Of a DNA stretch of 64,000 nucleotides, positions 50,367 to 58,683 are shown piece by piece. The stretch spans positions 186,001-250,000 of the forward strand of contig NZ_NFHE01000001.1 of NCBI RefSeq assembly GCF_002161235.1, in the 5' to 3' direction. Origin of the DNA: Pseudoflavonifractor sp. An85 (GTDB taxonomy: Bacteria; Bacillota; Clostridia; Oscillospirales; Oscillospiraceae). A program made the position numbers and the translations under genes. The number at the start of each line of letters is the position of its first letter. The first letter of the stretch is position 1. The notes under the pieces were generated by a model. The model was given only the letters and a program-made list of their open reading frames with translations, was not told the origin of the DNA and ran no database searches.

Positions 50367-51794
50367 ATGTTTTTTGACAATTTGAAGTTGTTCTTCGATA
50401 CATTCGGCAACTATATTACGGTTCCAATTATCATTTTCATCATCTGCTTGATTTTCGGTGCACCGCTGAAAAAAGCATTTGCCTCGGCGGTTCTCATCGG
50501 TGTGGGCTTGAAGGGCATGGCCTTTGTGACGGATGCCTTTGGAGCTATTCTTTCCCCGCTGGTTCAGCAAATCGTGGAGAGCACGGGCCTGAACCTGCCC
50601 GCTCTGGACATTGGTTGGCAGGCCATCGCCAGCGTGGCGTATTCCACCCAGATCGGCATGGTGTTCATTGGAGTGGGTCTGATTTTCCAGATCGTCCTCT
50701 GGATCACCAAGATCACCGACATCTTTATGCCCTCCGATTTGTGGAACAACTATTCTATCATTGTTTGGGGCTCCATGCTCTATCAACTGTCCAATAACTT
50801 GGTGATGGCCTTTGTGCTGATGCTGTTTATCAACCTGGTGACCCTGCTCATCGCTGAGGTGATGCAAAAGCGCTGGTCTACCTACTATCACTATCCCAGC
50901 TGTGCCATGACGGCCCCCCACCATATGGGCGACGCTCCCATGTATCTGGTGCTGAACATCCTCTTCAGTAAGCTGGGCTTGGATAAGGTCCGTATGGATC
51001 CCGAGACCATCAAGAAGAAGATCGGCTTCTTGGGTGAGCCCATGTACATCGGTCTGATCGTGGGCATCATCCTGGGTGTGGTGGGTAACATCTCCCGCCT
51101 GGGCACCATTCAGGCTTGGGGCCAAGTGGCCAACGTCATGGTCACCTGCGCTGCAGTTATGGCCATCTTCCCCAAGATCGCCGGCCTGTTTGCCTCTGGC
51201 TTTACTGCCCTGACGGATTATTCCCGCAAGAAGCTCAAGAAGAGCAAGTATGGCAAGAACCGTGAGTTTATCATCGCTGTGAACGATGCTCTGGGTTACG
51301 GCGAGACCGCAACTCTGACCACTGGTCTGCTGGTCATCCCCTTTGCCGTGCTGATGGCCTTCCTGCTTCCCGGCAACATCGTGGTGCCTGTCATGGTGCT
51401 GCCCTCTCTGCCCTACATGGTAGAGGTTCCTGTGTGCCTGTCCAACGGTAACATTCTCAAGTCCTGGCTGATGGCTTGCATCGTGTTCTGTGCCAAGCTG
51501 GCCATGGCCTCCTACTGGGCGGTCACCTTCACGGAAGTTGCTGCCGGTGCCGGTTTCGAGGCTGCCATTACCGCTCTGGCTGGCGGCACCTTCATCATCG
51601 GTTTCATCATGTCCAACTGCACTGCCGGTGTGATTACCATGGCGTTCCTGACCATGAATCCCCTGGTCATTGGCGCAGTTATGATCGTGTATGTGATTTT
51701 GCTGGTCCTGTTCCGCAAGAACAAGGACAAGGTCCACAACTTCCTGGAGACCAACGCGCTGGGCGTGGACGCTGTTTCTGCCGCAAAAGGTTAA
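50367..51794 (+). CDS. PTS EIIC, galactitol-type permease
   Basis: A 475-residue polytopic protein (about 9-11 membrane segments) beginning FFDNLKLFFDTFGNYITVPI and matching the GatC family, with a conserved central PHHMGDAPMYLVLNILFS stretch. It imports and, with EIIB, phosphorylates the substrate, likely a polyol or related sugar. The exact substrate is unknown. A hairpin (51802-51842) follows before the dehydrogenase. Confidence 0.85.
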   Translation: MFFDNLKLFFDTFGNYITVPIIIFIICLIFGAPLKKAFASAVLIGVGLKGMAFVTDAFGAILSPLVQQIVESTGLNLPALDIGWQAIASVAYSTQIGMVFIGVGLIFQIVLWITKITDIFMPSDLWNNYSIIVWGSMLYQLSNNLVMAFVLMLFINLVTLLIAEVMQKRWSTYYHYPSCAMTAPHHMGDAPMYLVLNILFSKLGLDKVRMDPETIKKKIGFLGEPMYIGLIVGIILGVVGNISRLGTIQAWGQVANVMVTCAAVMAIFPKIAGLFASGFTALTDYSRKKLKKSKYGKNREFIIAVNDALGYGETATLTTGLLVIPFAVLMAFLLPGNIVVPVMVLPSLPYMVEVPVCLSNGNILKSWLMACIVFCAKLAMASYWAVTFTEVAAGAGFEAAITALAGGTFIIGFIMSNCTAGVITMAFLTMNPLVIGAVMIVYVILLVLFRKNKDKVHNFLETNALGVDAVSAAKG

Positions 51795-51801
51795 ATAAGC
51801 A

Positions 51802-51842
51802 GGAGGCATCCGCGTGCTCACGACGTGAGACCGGATGCCTCC
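51802..51842 (+). repeat. Intra-operon hairpin between EIIC and dehydrogenase
   Basis: 11-bp arms (GGAGGCATCCG, 51802-51812 with 51832-51842) enclose a second CTCAC/GTGAG stem. No T run follows, so it is more likely an RNA-processing or stability element than a full terminator. Confidence 0.55.
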
Positions 51843-51863
51843 CATACGATGGAGGGAATATCC

Positions 51864-52919
51864 TTGAAAATTGTAGTCATTGGAGATATTGTTGTTCCCT
51901 GCGAGCTGCTGGTGGAGGCAGCCCATACCATTGCAGGGGAGAAGGAGCATACCGTCAAGGCCATCGAGTGGCCCTGTGAAACCCGTCAGGAGTTCCAGCG
52001 CAGATCTCAAAACCTGGAGAAGAACGGCCCAACGGCAGAGAAAGTGCCCGATGAGGTCTACCAGGAGATCGTGGATGCAGACATTCTTCTGACCCACTTC
52101 TGCCCGGTGCCGGAGGACCTGATTGCAGCCGGCAAACAGCTCTCCCTGATTGGCACGTGCCGTGGCGGCATGGAGCATGTGGACGTGGCTGCGGCAACCG
52201 CCCGGAACATTCCCGTGGTGCATTGCATCCGCAACGCAGAGTGCACCAGTGATTTTGCCATTGGCCTGATGTTTGCAGAGACCCGGAACATCGCCCGTTC
52301 CCATGCAGCCATCAAGCAGGGAAACTGGCGGAAGGACTACGTCAACAGCGGCTACACCACTTCCATGTGTGAAATGACCTTGGGCCTGGTGGGCTTGGGG
52401 CACATCGGAAAATTGGTGGCAAAGAAGGGCCTGGGCGTTGGCATGAAGCGGGTGCTGGCCTATGATCCCTTCGTGAAGCAGGAGACTCTGGATGCCGCAG
52501 GGCTTGCCGTGACCTTGGTGTCCCAGGAGGAGCTGTTCCGTCAGTCGGACATTGTCTCTCTGCATCTGCGGCTGACTCCGGAGACCAAGAACTGCATAGG
52601 CCGGGAGCAGCTGAGTTGGATGAAGCCTACGGCTTACCTCATCAATACCTCGCGCGCTGGCGTGTTGGACCGGGAGGCCCTCATCGACGCGCTGGAAAAC
52701 AAACGCATTGGCGGCGCAGCCATTGATGTGTTCTGGGAGGAGCCTGTCCCCGCAGACGATGCGCTGTTGAAGCTGGACAACCTGACCATGACCCCCCACA
52801 CGGCGGGGAACGTGGTGGATGCTCTGCCCAAGTCCCCCTTGCTTTTGGCCAAGGTAATTTTGGAGTACTGGCAGACGGGCAAGAGCGATATGGTCGTCAA
52901 TCTGCGCCAATTACATTGA
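51864..52919 (+). CDS. D-isomer 2-hydroxyacid dehydrogenase
   Basis: The TTG at 51864 has GGAGGG seven bases upstream, giving 351 residues; an upstream ATG at 51825 has no site. The NAD-binding motif LGLVGLGHIGKLVAKKGLG and the catalytic Arg (LINTSRAGVLDREALI) and His (TMTPHTAGN) are present. It reduces or oxidises a 2-hydroxyacid, probably an intermediate of the imported sugar. Followed by a class II aldolase. Confidence 0.85.
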   Translation: MKIVVIGDIVVPCELLVEAAHTIAGEKEHTVKAIEWPCETRQEFQRRSQNLEKNGPTAEKVPDEVYQEIVDADILLTHFCPVPEDLIAAGKQLSLIGTCRGGMEHVDVAAATARNIPVVHCIRNAECTSDFAIGLMFAETRNIARSHAAIKQGNWRKDYVNSGYTTSMCEMTLGLVGLGHIGKLVAKKGLGVGMKRVLAYDPFVKQETLDAAGLAVTLVSQEELFRQSDIVSLHLRLTPETKNCIGREQLSWMKPTAYLINTSRAGVLDREALIDALENKRIGGAAIDVFWEEPVPADDALLKLDNLTMTPHTAGNVVDALPKSPLLLAKVILEYWQTGKSDMVVNLRQLH

Positions 52920-52949
52920 AAACGATAACAGAAAAGGAGATGTGTCCCC

Positions 52950-53630
52950 ATGTTGATGGAGAAAGAACGCAAGGATATTGTGGAGTTCGGTAAGCAGATG
53001 AGCAGCCAGGGCCTGTCCAAGGGCACCAGCGGCAATCTGTCCTGTTACGATCCGGAAACCGGGTATATGGCCATCGGCCCCTCTGGATTGGGCTATTTTG
53101 AGACCACTCCGGAAGACATTGTCATCATGGACTTGCACGGGAATGTGGTGGAAGGCACTCGTAAGCCCTCCAGTGAGCACAACCTGCACGCCACCGTCTA
53201 TCTGCATCACCCCCAGGCCCGAGCCGTGGTGCATACCCACTCCACCTATTGCACCACCTTTGCCTGCATGCGCCAGCCTCTCAAGGCCGTGCACTACGTC
53301 ATTTCCGGCGCAGGCGTGGATGAGGTGCCCTGCGCAGAGTATGCTACCTTTGGTACTCCCGCTCTGGCTGAAAACGTGGGGAAGGCCATGGGAGAGAGTA
53401 AGGCGTTGCTGCTGGCCAATCACGGTCTGGTAACCTGCGGCCCCAGCATGGCAAAGGCCTTCTCTCTGGCTGTCAACATGGAGTTCGTGGCAGAGATGCA
53501 GTGGCGCTCCATGGCTGTGGGCACCCCCGCCATCCTCACCGCGCAGGAGATGAGCGACGTGCGGGAGCGCATGCTCACCTATGGTCAGGCCAAAAAGCCC
53601 GACGAGCCCAAGGATACGGTGGGATATTGA
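52950..53630 (+). CDS. Class II aldolase/adducin-family protein (fuculose-P aldolase-like)
   Basis: A 226-residue protein with the metal-binding His pair in AVVHTHSTYCTTFACM and later His in LLANHGLVTCGP, and the SSEHNLHATVYLHH segment with the catalytic Glu. It probably cleaves a phosphorylated sugar or sugar acid into dihydroxyacetone phosphate and an aldehyde. With the adjacent dehydrogenases it outlines a catabolic route. The start is after AAAGGAG. Confidence 0.85.
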   Translation: MLMEKERKDIVEFGKQMSSQGLSKGTSGNLSCYDPETGYMAIGPSGLGYFETTPEDIVIMDLHGNVVEGTRKPSSEHNLHATVYLHHPQARAVVHTHSTYCTTFACMRQPLKAVHYVISGAGVDEVPCAEYATFGTPALAENVGKAMGESKALLLANHGLVTCGPSMAKAFSLAVNMEFVAEMQWRSMAVGTPAILTAQEMSDVRERMLTYGQAKKPDEPKDTVGY

Positions 53631-53678
53631 TCCCAGATCCAAAATCATTCATATGTGAAACCCTGAACGCATGATTTT

Positions 53679-53718
53679 GTGTCCACAGGTGCGTCAGCAC
53701 CTGTGGACACACCTTTTT
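53679..53718 (+). terminator. Terminator after the aldolase gene
   Basis: Perfect 14-bp arms (53679-53692 with 53697-53710, GTGTCCACAGGTGC) and a CTTTTTGG tail. The next gene starts right after, so some read-through is likely. Confidence 0.75.
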
Positions 53719-53737
53719 GGTAGAGGAGATGATCGCT

Positions 53738-54772
53738 TTGAAGATGAAGCAGGCCATGCTGTTTGGCATTGAAGATATACGCATCGTGGAGCGAGAGGTT
53801 CCCATGCCGGGAGAGGGCGAGGTGCTGATTCGCAACCGCATCTCCACCACCTGCGGCACCGATGTGAAAAATTTTGTGCGAGGGTATCCACTGCTCAAGC
53901 CCCCACACCCTTATGGACATGAGTATTCCGGCGTTGTGGCGGCGGTTGGCCCTGGAGTGACTGGGTTTCAGGAAGGAGACCGGATTGCTTGCCACAATAC
54001 CGCGCCTTGCGGCACCTGTTATGCCTGCAAACGGGGGCAGCCATCCATGTGCCAGAAGCTGACCTATTGCAGAGGCACGTATGCAGAGTATGTGCTGGTT
54101 CCAGCCCCTATTGTGGCTCAGAACATGTTCCACATTCCCGACACGTTGTCTCACAAGGCGGCTTCGTTGTTAGAACCCCTGTCTTGTGCCGTATATGGCA
54201 TTGAAAATTGCCCTATTGCCTTGGGAGATGTGGTGGTTGTCAATGGAGCCGGCCCCATTGGACTGATGTTTGCGCGGTTGGCGGTGCTACGGGGGGCAAA
54301 GGTTCTGGTCACGGACCTGAAACAGTCTCGGCTGGATATCGCCCGTAAGATGGGCGTGTGGAAGACCATCTGTCTCCAGAAGGGCGAGGATGGCGTGGAA
54401 AAGGTGCGCATGGAGACGGAGGAGCACCGAGGGGCAGATGTGGTGATTGAGGCCACAGGGGTGATCTCGGTGTGGGAGAGCAGCATCCGCATGGCTCGTA
54501 AGGGCGGCTTTATTCTTTTGTTTGGTGGGACGGCCTCGGGGAGCGTGTTGCAAACCGATGCCACCCTGCTGCACTACTCCCAGCTGACCATCAAAGGCGT
54601 ATACCATACCACACCGGCCTGCGTTTCTGCTGCTTTGGAGCTTTTGAAACTGGGAGTCATTTCGGAACACGATTTTATCCAAAACGAGTATCCCCTGGAG
54701 CAGCTGGAACAGGCTATCCGGGAGCACCGTGCCGGAGATGTCATTAAAAACTGCATTGTTTACCCAGAATAA
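53738..54772 (+). CDS. Zinc-dependent medium-chain alcohol dehydrogenase
   Basis: The TTG at 53738 has GAGGAG 9 bases upstream; the ATG at 53744 is an alternative. About 344 residues with the catalytic zinc Cys (TTCGTDVKNF), the GHE motif (PYGHEYSGVV), the structural four-Cys loop (CGTCYACKRGQPSMC) and the NAD fold GAGPIGLMFARLA. It likely oxidises a polyol or phosphorylated polyol from the PTS. Follows the aldolase and precedes a second dehydrogenase. Confidence 0.85.
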   Translation: MKMKQAMLFGIEDIRIVEREVPMPGEGEVLIRNRISTTCGTDVKNFVRGYPLLKPPHPYGHEYSGVVAAVGPGVTGFQEGDRIACHNTAPCGTCYACKRGQPSMCQKLTYCRGTYAEYVLVPAPIVAQNMFHIPDTLSHKAASLLEPLSCAVYGIENCPIALGDVVVVNGAGPIGLMFARLAVLRGAKVLVTDLKQSRLDIARKMGVWKTICLQKGEDGVEKVRMETEEHRGADVVIEATGVISVWESSIRMARKGGFILLFGGTASGSVLQTDATLLHYSQLTIKGVYHTTPACVSAALELLKLGVISEHDFIQNEYPLEQLEQAIREHRAGDVIKNCIVYPE

Positions 54773-54785
54773 GGAGGAATAAAAC

Positions 54786-55952
54786 ATGTATGCCATCAAA
54801 CTTGGATGTGGACATATGTACTGTGGGAAAGATGCCATTCAGAGCCTGGCAGATTTGCCGGGTACTACCAAACGCGCTTACATCGTCATGAGCGGTACCG
54901 TACAAAAGGAGTTGGGCCAGCTGAAGATGGTGACGGACGTGTTGGAGGGAGCTGGCTTTGTCTGCCGCTCCTACACCGATGTGGAGCCGGAACCCAGTTT
55001 TGAAACGGTAAAGCGCGGCGCCGCTGATATGGCGGAGTTCCAGCCCGATTGGGTCATTGGCTTTGGCGGCGGGTCTGCCATGGATGCGGCCAAGGCCATG
55101 TGGGTGTTTTATGAAAATCCCCAGTACCACACCCTCAGCGATGTGATGCCCCCCAATGAGATTGAAAACCTGAGAGTGAAGGCACGTTTGTGCTGCATTG
55201 CCACCTCCGCCGGAACGGGCAGCGAGGCCACCCGGGCGGCGCTTATCAAAGACACGGTGGAGAAAAAGAAGTACTCCATTCGCTGCATGAAGGGGAGACT
55301 GGTTCCCGACGTGGCGGTTTTGGACCCCATCTTCACTACCACCATGCCCAAGAGCCTGACGGCCTCCTCGGGCATGGATGCCATCACCCATGCCATTGAG
55401 TCCTATGTGACACCTCTGGCCAACCCCTACTCGGACGCCATGGCCATGGCCTCATTCCGCTATGGATATGAGAGCCTGGGAGAGTGCTATGAGCATGGGG
55501 ACAATTTGGAAGCTCGTGCCAATATGCTGGCGGCCTCTTGTATGGGTGGCATTGCTTTCTCCAACTGTGCTTTGGGCATTGTGCATTCCATCGCCCACAC
55601 CTTTGGAGCCGAGTATGGAGTTCCCCACGGGCTGGCCAATGCCATTGTCCTGCCCTATGGCATTGCGTTCAACGATGCCGATCCCCGCACCCATCAGCGG
55701 TATCAGGAGTTGGCGGCTCTGGTGGGTGAGACCGACCTGTATCAGGCGGTCATGAAACTGAGAACCCGCATCCAGGTTCCCAACACCATGGGGGAAGTGG
55801 TGAAGGATGAGGCACATTTCCGGGAGCACCTGGACGCCTTGGTGGACAAGGCCTTTGCCGATGTGTGCACCCCCTTTACCCCTCGTAAGCCCAGCCAGGA
55901 AGAGATGAAAAACCTCATCCTGGAGGTGTATTACGGAAAGAAAGAACGCTGA
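54786..55952 (+). CDS. Iron-containing alcohol dehydrogenase
   Basis: A 388-residue protein with GFGGGSAMDAAKAMW, the iron-binding HAIESYV and HSIAHTFGAEYGVPHGLAN motifs, and an upstream Asp/His set, typical of Fe-ADH type III. It probably reduces an aldehyde from the aldolase, regenerating NAD+. AAGGAGGAATAAAAC precedes the ATG. A strong terminator follows, closing the sugar operon. Confidence 0.85.
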   Translation: MYAIKLGCGHMYCGKDAIQSLADLPGTTKRAYIVMSGTVQKELGQLKMVTDVLEGAGFVCRSYTDVEPEPSFETVKRGAADMAEFQPDWVIGFGGGSAMDAAKAMWVFYENPQYHTLSDVMPPNEIENLRVKARLCCIATSAGTGSEATRAALIKDTVEKKKYSIRCMKGRLVPDVAVLDPIFTTTMPKSLTASSGMDAITHAIESYVTPLANPYSDAMAMASFRYGYESLGECYEHGDNLEARANMLAASCMGGIAFSNCALGIVHSIAHTFGAEYGVPHGLANAIVLPYGIAFNDADPRTHQRYQELAALVGETDLYQAVMKLRTRIQVPNTMGEVVKDEAHFREHLDALVDKAFADVCTPFTPRKPSQEEMKNLILEVYYGKKER

Positions 55953-55976
55953 GATTCCTCCCTCCCAATCCATAGA

Positions 55977-56019
55977 AGCAGCAAAACCACCCGATCCCCG
56001 GGTGGTTTTGCTGCTTTTC
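55977..56019 (+). terminator. Strong terminator after the Fe-ADH
   Basis: Perfect 16-bp arms (55977-55992 with 56000-56015, AGCAGCAAAACCACCC) followed by TTTT. Confidence 0.85.
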
Positions 56020-56224
56020 TATTTATGAGGATCAGGGGAGAAGATACCTGTGGCTTGTGTGGGAAATGTGCAGAAAAGGGGAATACGGCCAAGGATGATC
56101 CTGGAGGAAATCACAAAAAATACAGCTATGTAAAAATTCTTCTTGAAACTATAGTAACTATATGTTTTATAGTTGTCCTGTCGAAAAAATGCCAGTTCGT
56201 CTCAGACGTAAAGGAGGAAATGGT

Positions 56225-57619
56225 ATGGACCAGACCGTACTTATTCGAAACGCTGCGGCCATTGTCACCTGTGATGCACAGGATCGGGTGTATTACAACG
56301 CCGATTTGCTGGTGCAGGGCCCTAAGATCGTCAAGATCGGAACCAATCTGCAAGATCCCCACGATAGAGTGATTGATGCCACAGGCAAGTTTGTGTATCC
56401 CGGCCTCATCAACACCCACCACCATTTCTTTCAGACCTTTGTGCGCAATCTCCGCACCATTGACTACCCCAACATGACGGTACCTCAGTGGCTGGACAAG
56501 ATTTACCGCATTTTTCAGATGGTGGACGATCAGGTGATCTACTACTCCTCGCTGACCGCCATGGCTGATCTGCTCAAGCACGGTTGCACCTGTGCTTTCG
56601 ATCACCAGTACTGCTTTACCAAGGCCACAGGCAAGCTGCCGGTGGATCGGCAGATGGAGGCGGCCAGCCAACTGGGTATCCGCTACCATGCAGGCCGAGG
56701 GGTGAACACTTTGCCCCGCAGCAAGGGCAGCACCATCCCCGAGAACATGTTGGAGACCACCGACGAGTACCTGGCAGACTGTGAACGTCTCATCGCTCAG
56801 TATCACGACGCCAAGCCCTACTCCATGTCCCAGATCGTCATGGCTCCCTGTCAGCCCATCAACAGTTACCGGGAGACCTTCTCTGAGACGGTGAACATGG
56901 CCCGCAAGTACGGAGTGCGGATGCACACCCACCTGGGCGAGGGCGAAAATGAGATCATGATGGAGCGCTGGGGTAAGCGCACCTTGGACTGGTGTGAAGA
57001 GATCGGCTTCCTGGGCCCTGATGTGTGGATTGCCCACGGCTGGGAGCTGCTGCCCCAAGAATACCAGGTGCTGGCCCAGGCGGGAACCGGCGTGTCCCAC
57101 TGTCCTGGCCCCGCCATTCTGGGTGGATTCCCCATTCTGCCCATGAAGGAGATGCAGCAGGCTGGCGTGTGCGTCAGCTTGGGCTGCGATGGCTCGGCTA
57201 CCAATGACAGCTCCAGTCTGCTGGACTCCATGCGCACCGCCTGGATGATGCAGGCTTGGCACAGCAAGCAGCGCAACGGCTGCATTTCTCCCTATGAGAT
57301 GCTGAAAATTGCCACTGTCAACGGGGCCAAGACCTTGGGTAGAGACGACCTGGGATCCTTGGAGCCGGAGAAGGGTGCGGACCTGTTTATGATTGACGCC
57401 CAGGTGCTGGAGCTGACCGGAACCCTCCACGACCCCAAAAACCTGCTGGCCCGCACCGGTGTGACGGGCAATGTGTGGCTGACCATGGTCAACGGAGAAG
57501 TGGTGTTCCAGGATGGCAAGCTGACCCGGGTGGACGAATACACCTTGGCCCGGGAGGGCGAGGCCGTGTGCACCAAGGTGCTGCGGGAGCCTTGCGAGGC
57601 CTTCCACAACTTAGGTTAA
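56225..57619 (+). CDS. Amidohydrolase of the COG0402 (8-oxoguanine deaminase-like) family
   Basis: The ATG at 56225 follows AAAGGAGG. The 464-residue protein shows the metal-binding NTHHHFFQTFVR, then THLGEGENE, AHGWELLP and the catalytic-type LGCDGSATNDSSSL, all typical of SsnA/TrzN/8-oxoguanine deaminase proteins. It likely removes an amino group from a purine-type or similar ring compound. Followed by a BMP nucleoside transport operon, which supports a purine salvage role. The true substrate is not determined. Confidence 0.8.
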   Translation: MDQTVLIRNAAAIVTCDAQDRVYYNADLLVQGPKIVKIGTNLQDPHDRVIDATGKFVYPGLINTHHHFFQTFVRNLRTIDYPNMTVPQWLDKIYRIFQMVDDQVIYYSSLTAMADLLKHGCTCAFDHQYCFTKATGKLPVDRQMEAASQLGIRYHAGRGVNTLPRSKGSTIPENMLETTDEYLADCERLIAQYHDAKPYSMSQIVMAPCQPINSYRETFSETVNMARKYGVRMHTHLGEGENEIMMERWGKRTLDWCEEIGFLGPDVWIAHGWELLPQEYQVLAQAGTGVSHCPGPAILGGFPILPMKEMQQAGVCVSLGCDGSATNDSSSLLDSMRTAWMMQAWHSKQRNGCISPYEMLKIATVNGAKTLGRDDLGSLEPEKGADLFMIDAQVLELTGTLHDPKNLLARTGVTGNVWLTMVNGEVVFQDGKLTRVDEYTLAREGEAVCTKVLREPCEAFHNLG

Positions 57620-57656
57620 GAGAGTTTTTTACATACCATTTGAAGGAGAGAGATTC

Positions 57657-58643
57657 ATGAAAAAGATGTTGAGTGGGCTGCTGGCTGGAACCATGCTGTT
57701 TTCTCTGACCGCCTGTCAGAGCGGGGGAGAGGACTCCGGGGAGAAGAAGGACACCCTGCAGGTGGCCCTGTGTATGTCCGGCCCCGCCAATGACCAGGGT
57801 TGGAACCAGTCCGCTTATGAGGGGGCCAAGGCCGCCTGTGACAAGTACGGCTATGAGCTGTCCTACAGCGAGAACCTGGGCGCTGCCGACATTGCCGCTG
57901 CCTTCGCCGACTACGCCATTGCCGGTTATGACGTGATCATTGGCCACGGTTTCGAGTTCGGCGACCCTGCGCTGGAAGTAGCAGAGACCTACCCCGACGT
58001 GAAGTTCATCTGCACCGAGGCCAGCGCTTCCGCCGAGAACGTGGCTTCCTACGTGATGGCCTGTGAGCAGACCGCCTATGTGGAGGGCATCATTGCCGCT
58101 TCCATGAGCGAGAGCGGCAAGCTGGGCGCCATTGGCCCCATCCAGGGCGATTCTCTGGTGAAGATCATCAACGGCTACGCCGAGGGAGCCAAGTCGGTGA
58201 GCGCTGACATCGAGGTGCAGACCGCATGGACCAACTCCTATGTGGACACCCAGCTAGCTCAGGAGGCCGCCAACGCCATGATCGAGAGCGGTGTGGACGT
58301 TATCAAGCACTGCGCCAACGCCTGCGGCAACGGCGCCATCAACGCTGCTGTGGCCGCCAACATCTGGTGCCAGGGTGATTCCTATGACCAGAGCTCCCTG
58401 GCTCCCGAGAACATTCTGGACTCTGCTCTGTACAACCTGGACGTGGTGCTGGACATTGCTCTGGGCACCGTGGCAGACGGCACTTTCAAGGGCGACGTAT
58501 ACAACCTGGGTATGGCCGAGGGCGCTGTGGAAGTGCTGCTGTCTGACAACCTGCCCCAGGAAGTGGTGGACAAGGCTCAGGCTGCGGTGGACGCCATCAA
58601 GTCTGGCGAGCTGAAGATCGTTCCTAACTTCACCGTGGAGTAA
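57657..58643 (+). CDS. BMP-family nucleoside-type ABC substrate-binding lipoprotein
   Basis: A 328-residue lipoprotein with the signal LLAGTMLFSLTAC, then a BMP/PnrA-like fold (VALCMSGPANDQGWNQSAYE, YDVIIGHGFEFGDPA). This family binds purine nucleosides or related compounds outside the membrane and feeds an ABC importer. It is followed by the matching ATPase and two permeases. Confidence 0.85.
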   Translation: MKKMLSGLLAGTMLFSLTACQSGGEDSGEKKDTLQVALCMSGPANDQGWNQSAYEGAKAACDKYGYELSYSENLGAADIAAAFADYAIAGYDVIIGHGFEFGDPALEVAETYPDVKFICTEASASAENVASYVMACEQTAYVEGIIAASMSESGKLGAIGPIQGDSLVKIINGYAEGAKSVSADIEVQTAWTNSYVDTQLAQEAANAMIESGVDVIKHCANACGNGAINAAVAANIWCQGDSYDQSSLAPENILDSALYNLDVVLDIALGTVADGTFKGDVYNLGMAEGAVEVLLSDNLPQEVVDKAQAAVDAIKSGELKIVPNFTVE

Positions 58644-58683
58644 GGAATACCCCGTAACATAACATAGAACAGGAGTGAACGGC

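Noticed and set aside
50325-52910. 861-codon minus-strand frame opposite EIIC and the dehydrogenase
   Set aside because: Rich in His and Gln as antisense of GC-rich coding; the plus-strand genes have clear domain matches.
56126-57607. 493-codon minus-strand frame opposite the amidohydrolase
   Set aside because: Antisense of a gene with metal-binding motifs; no ribosome site.
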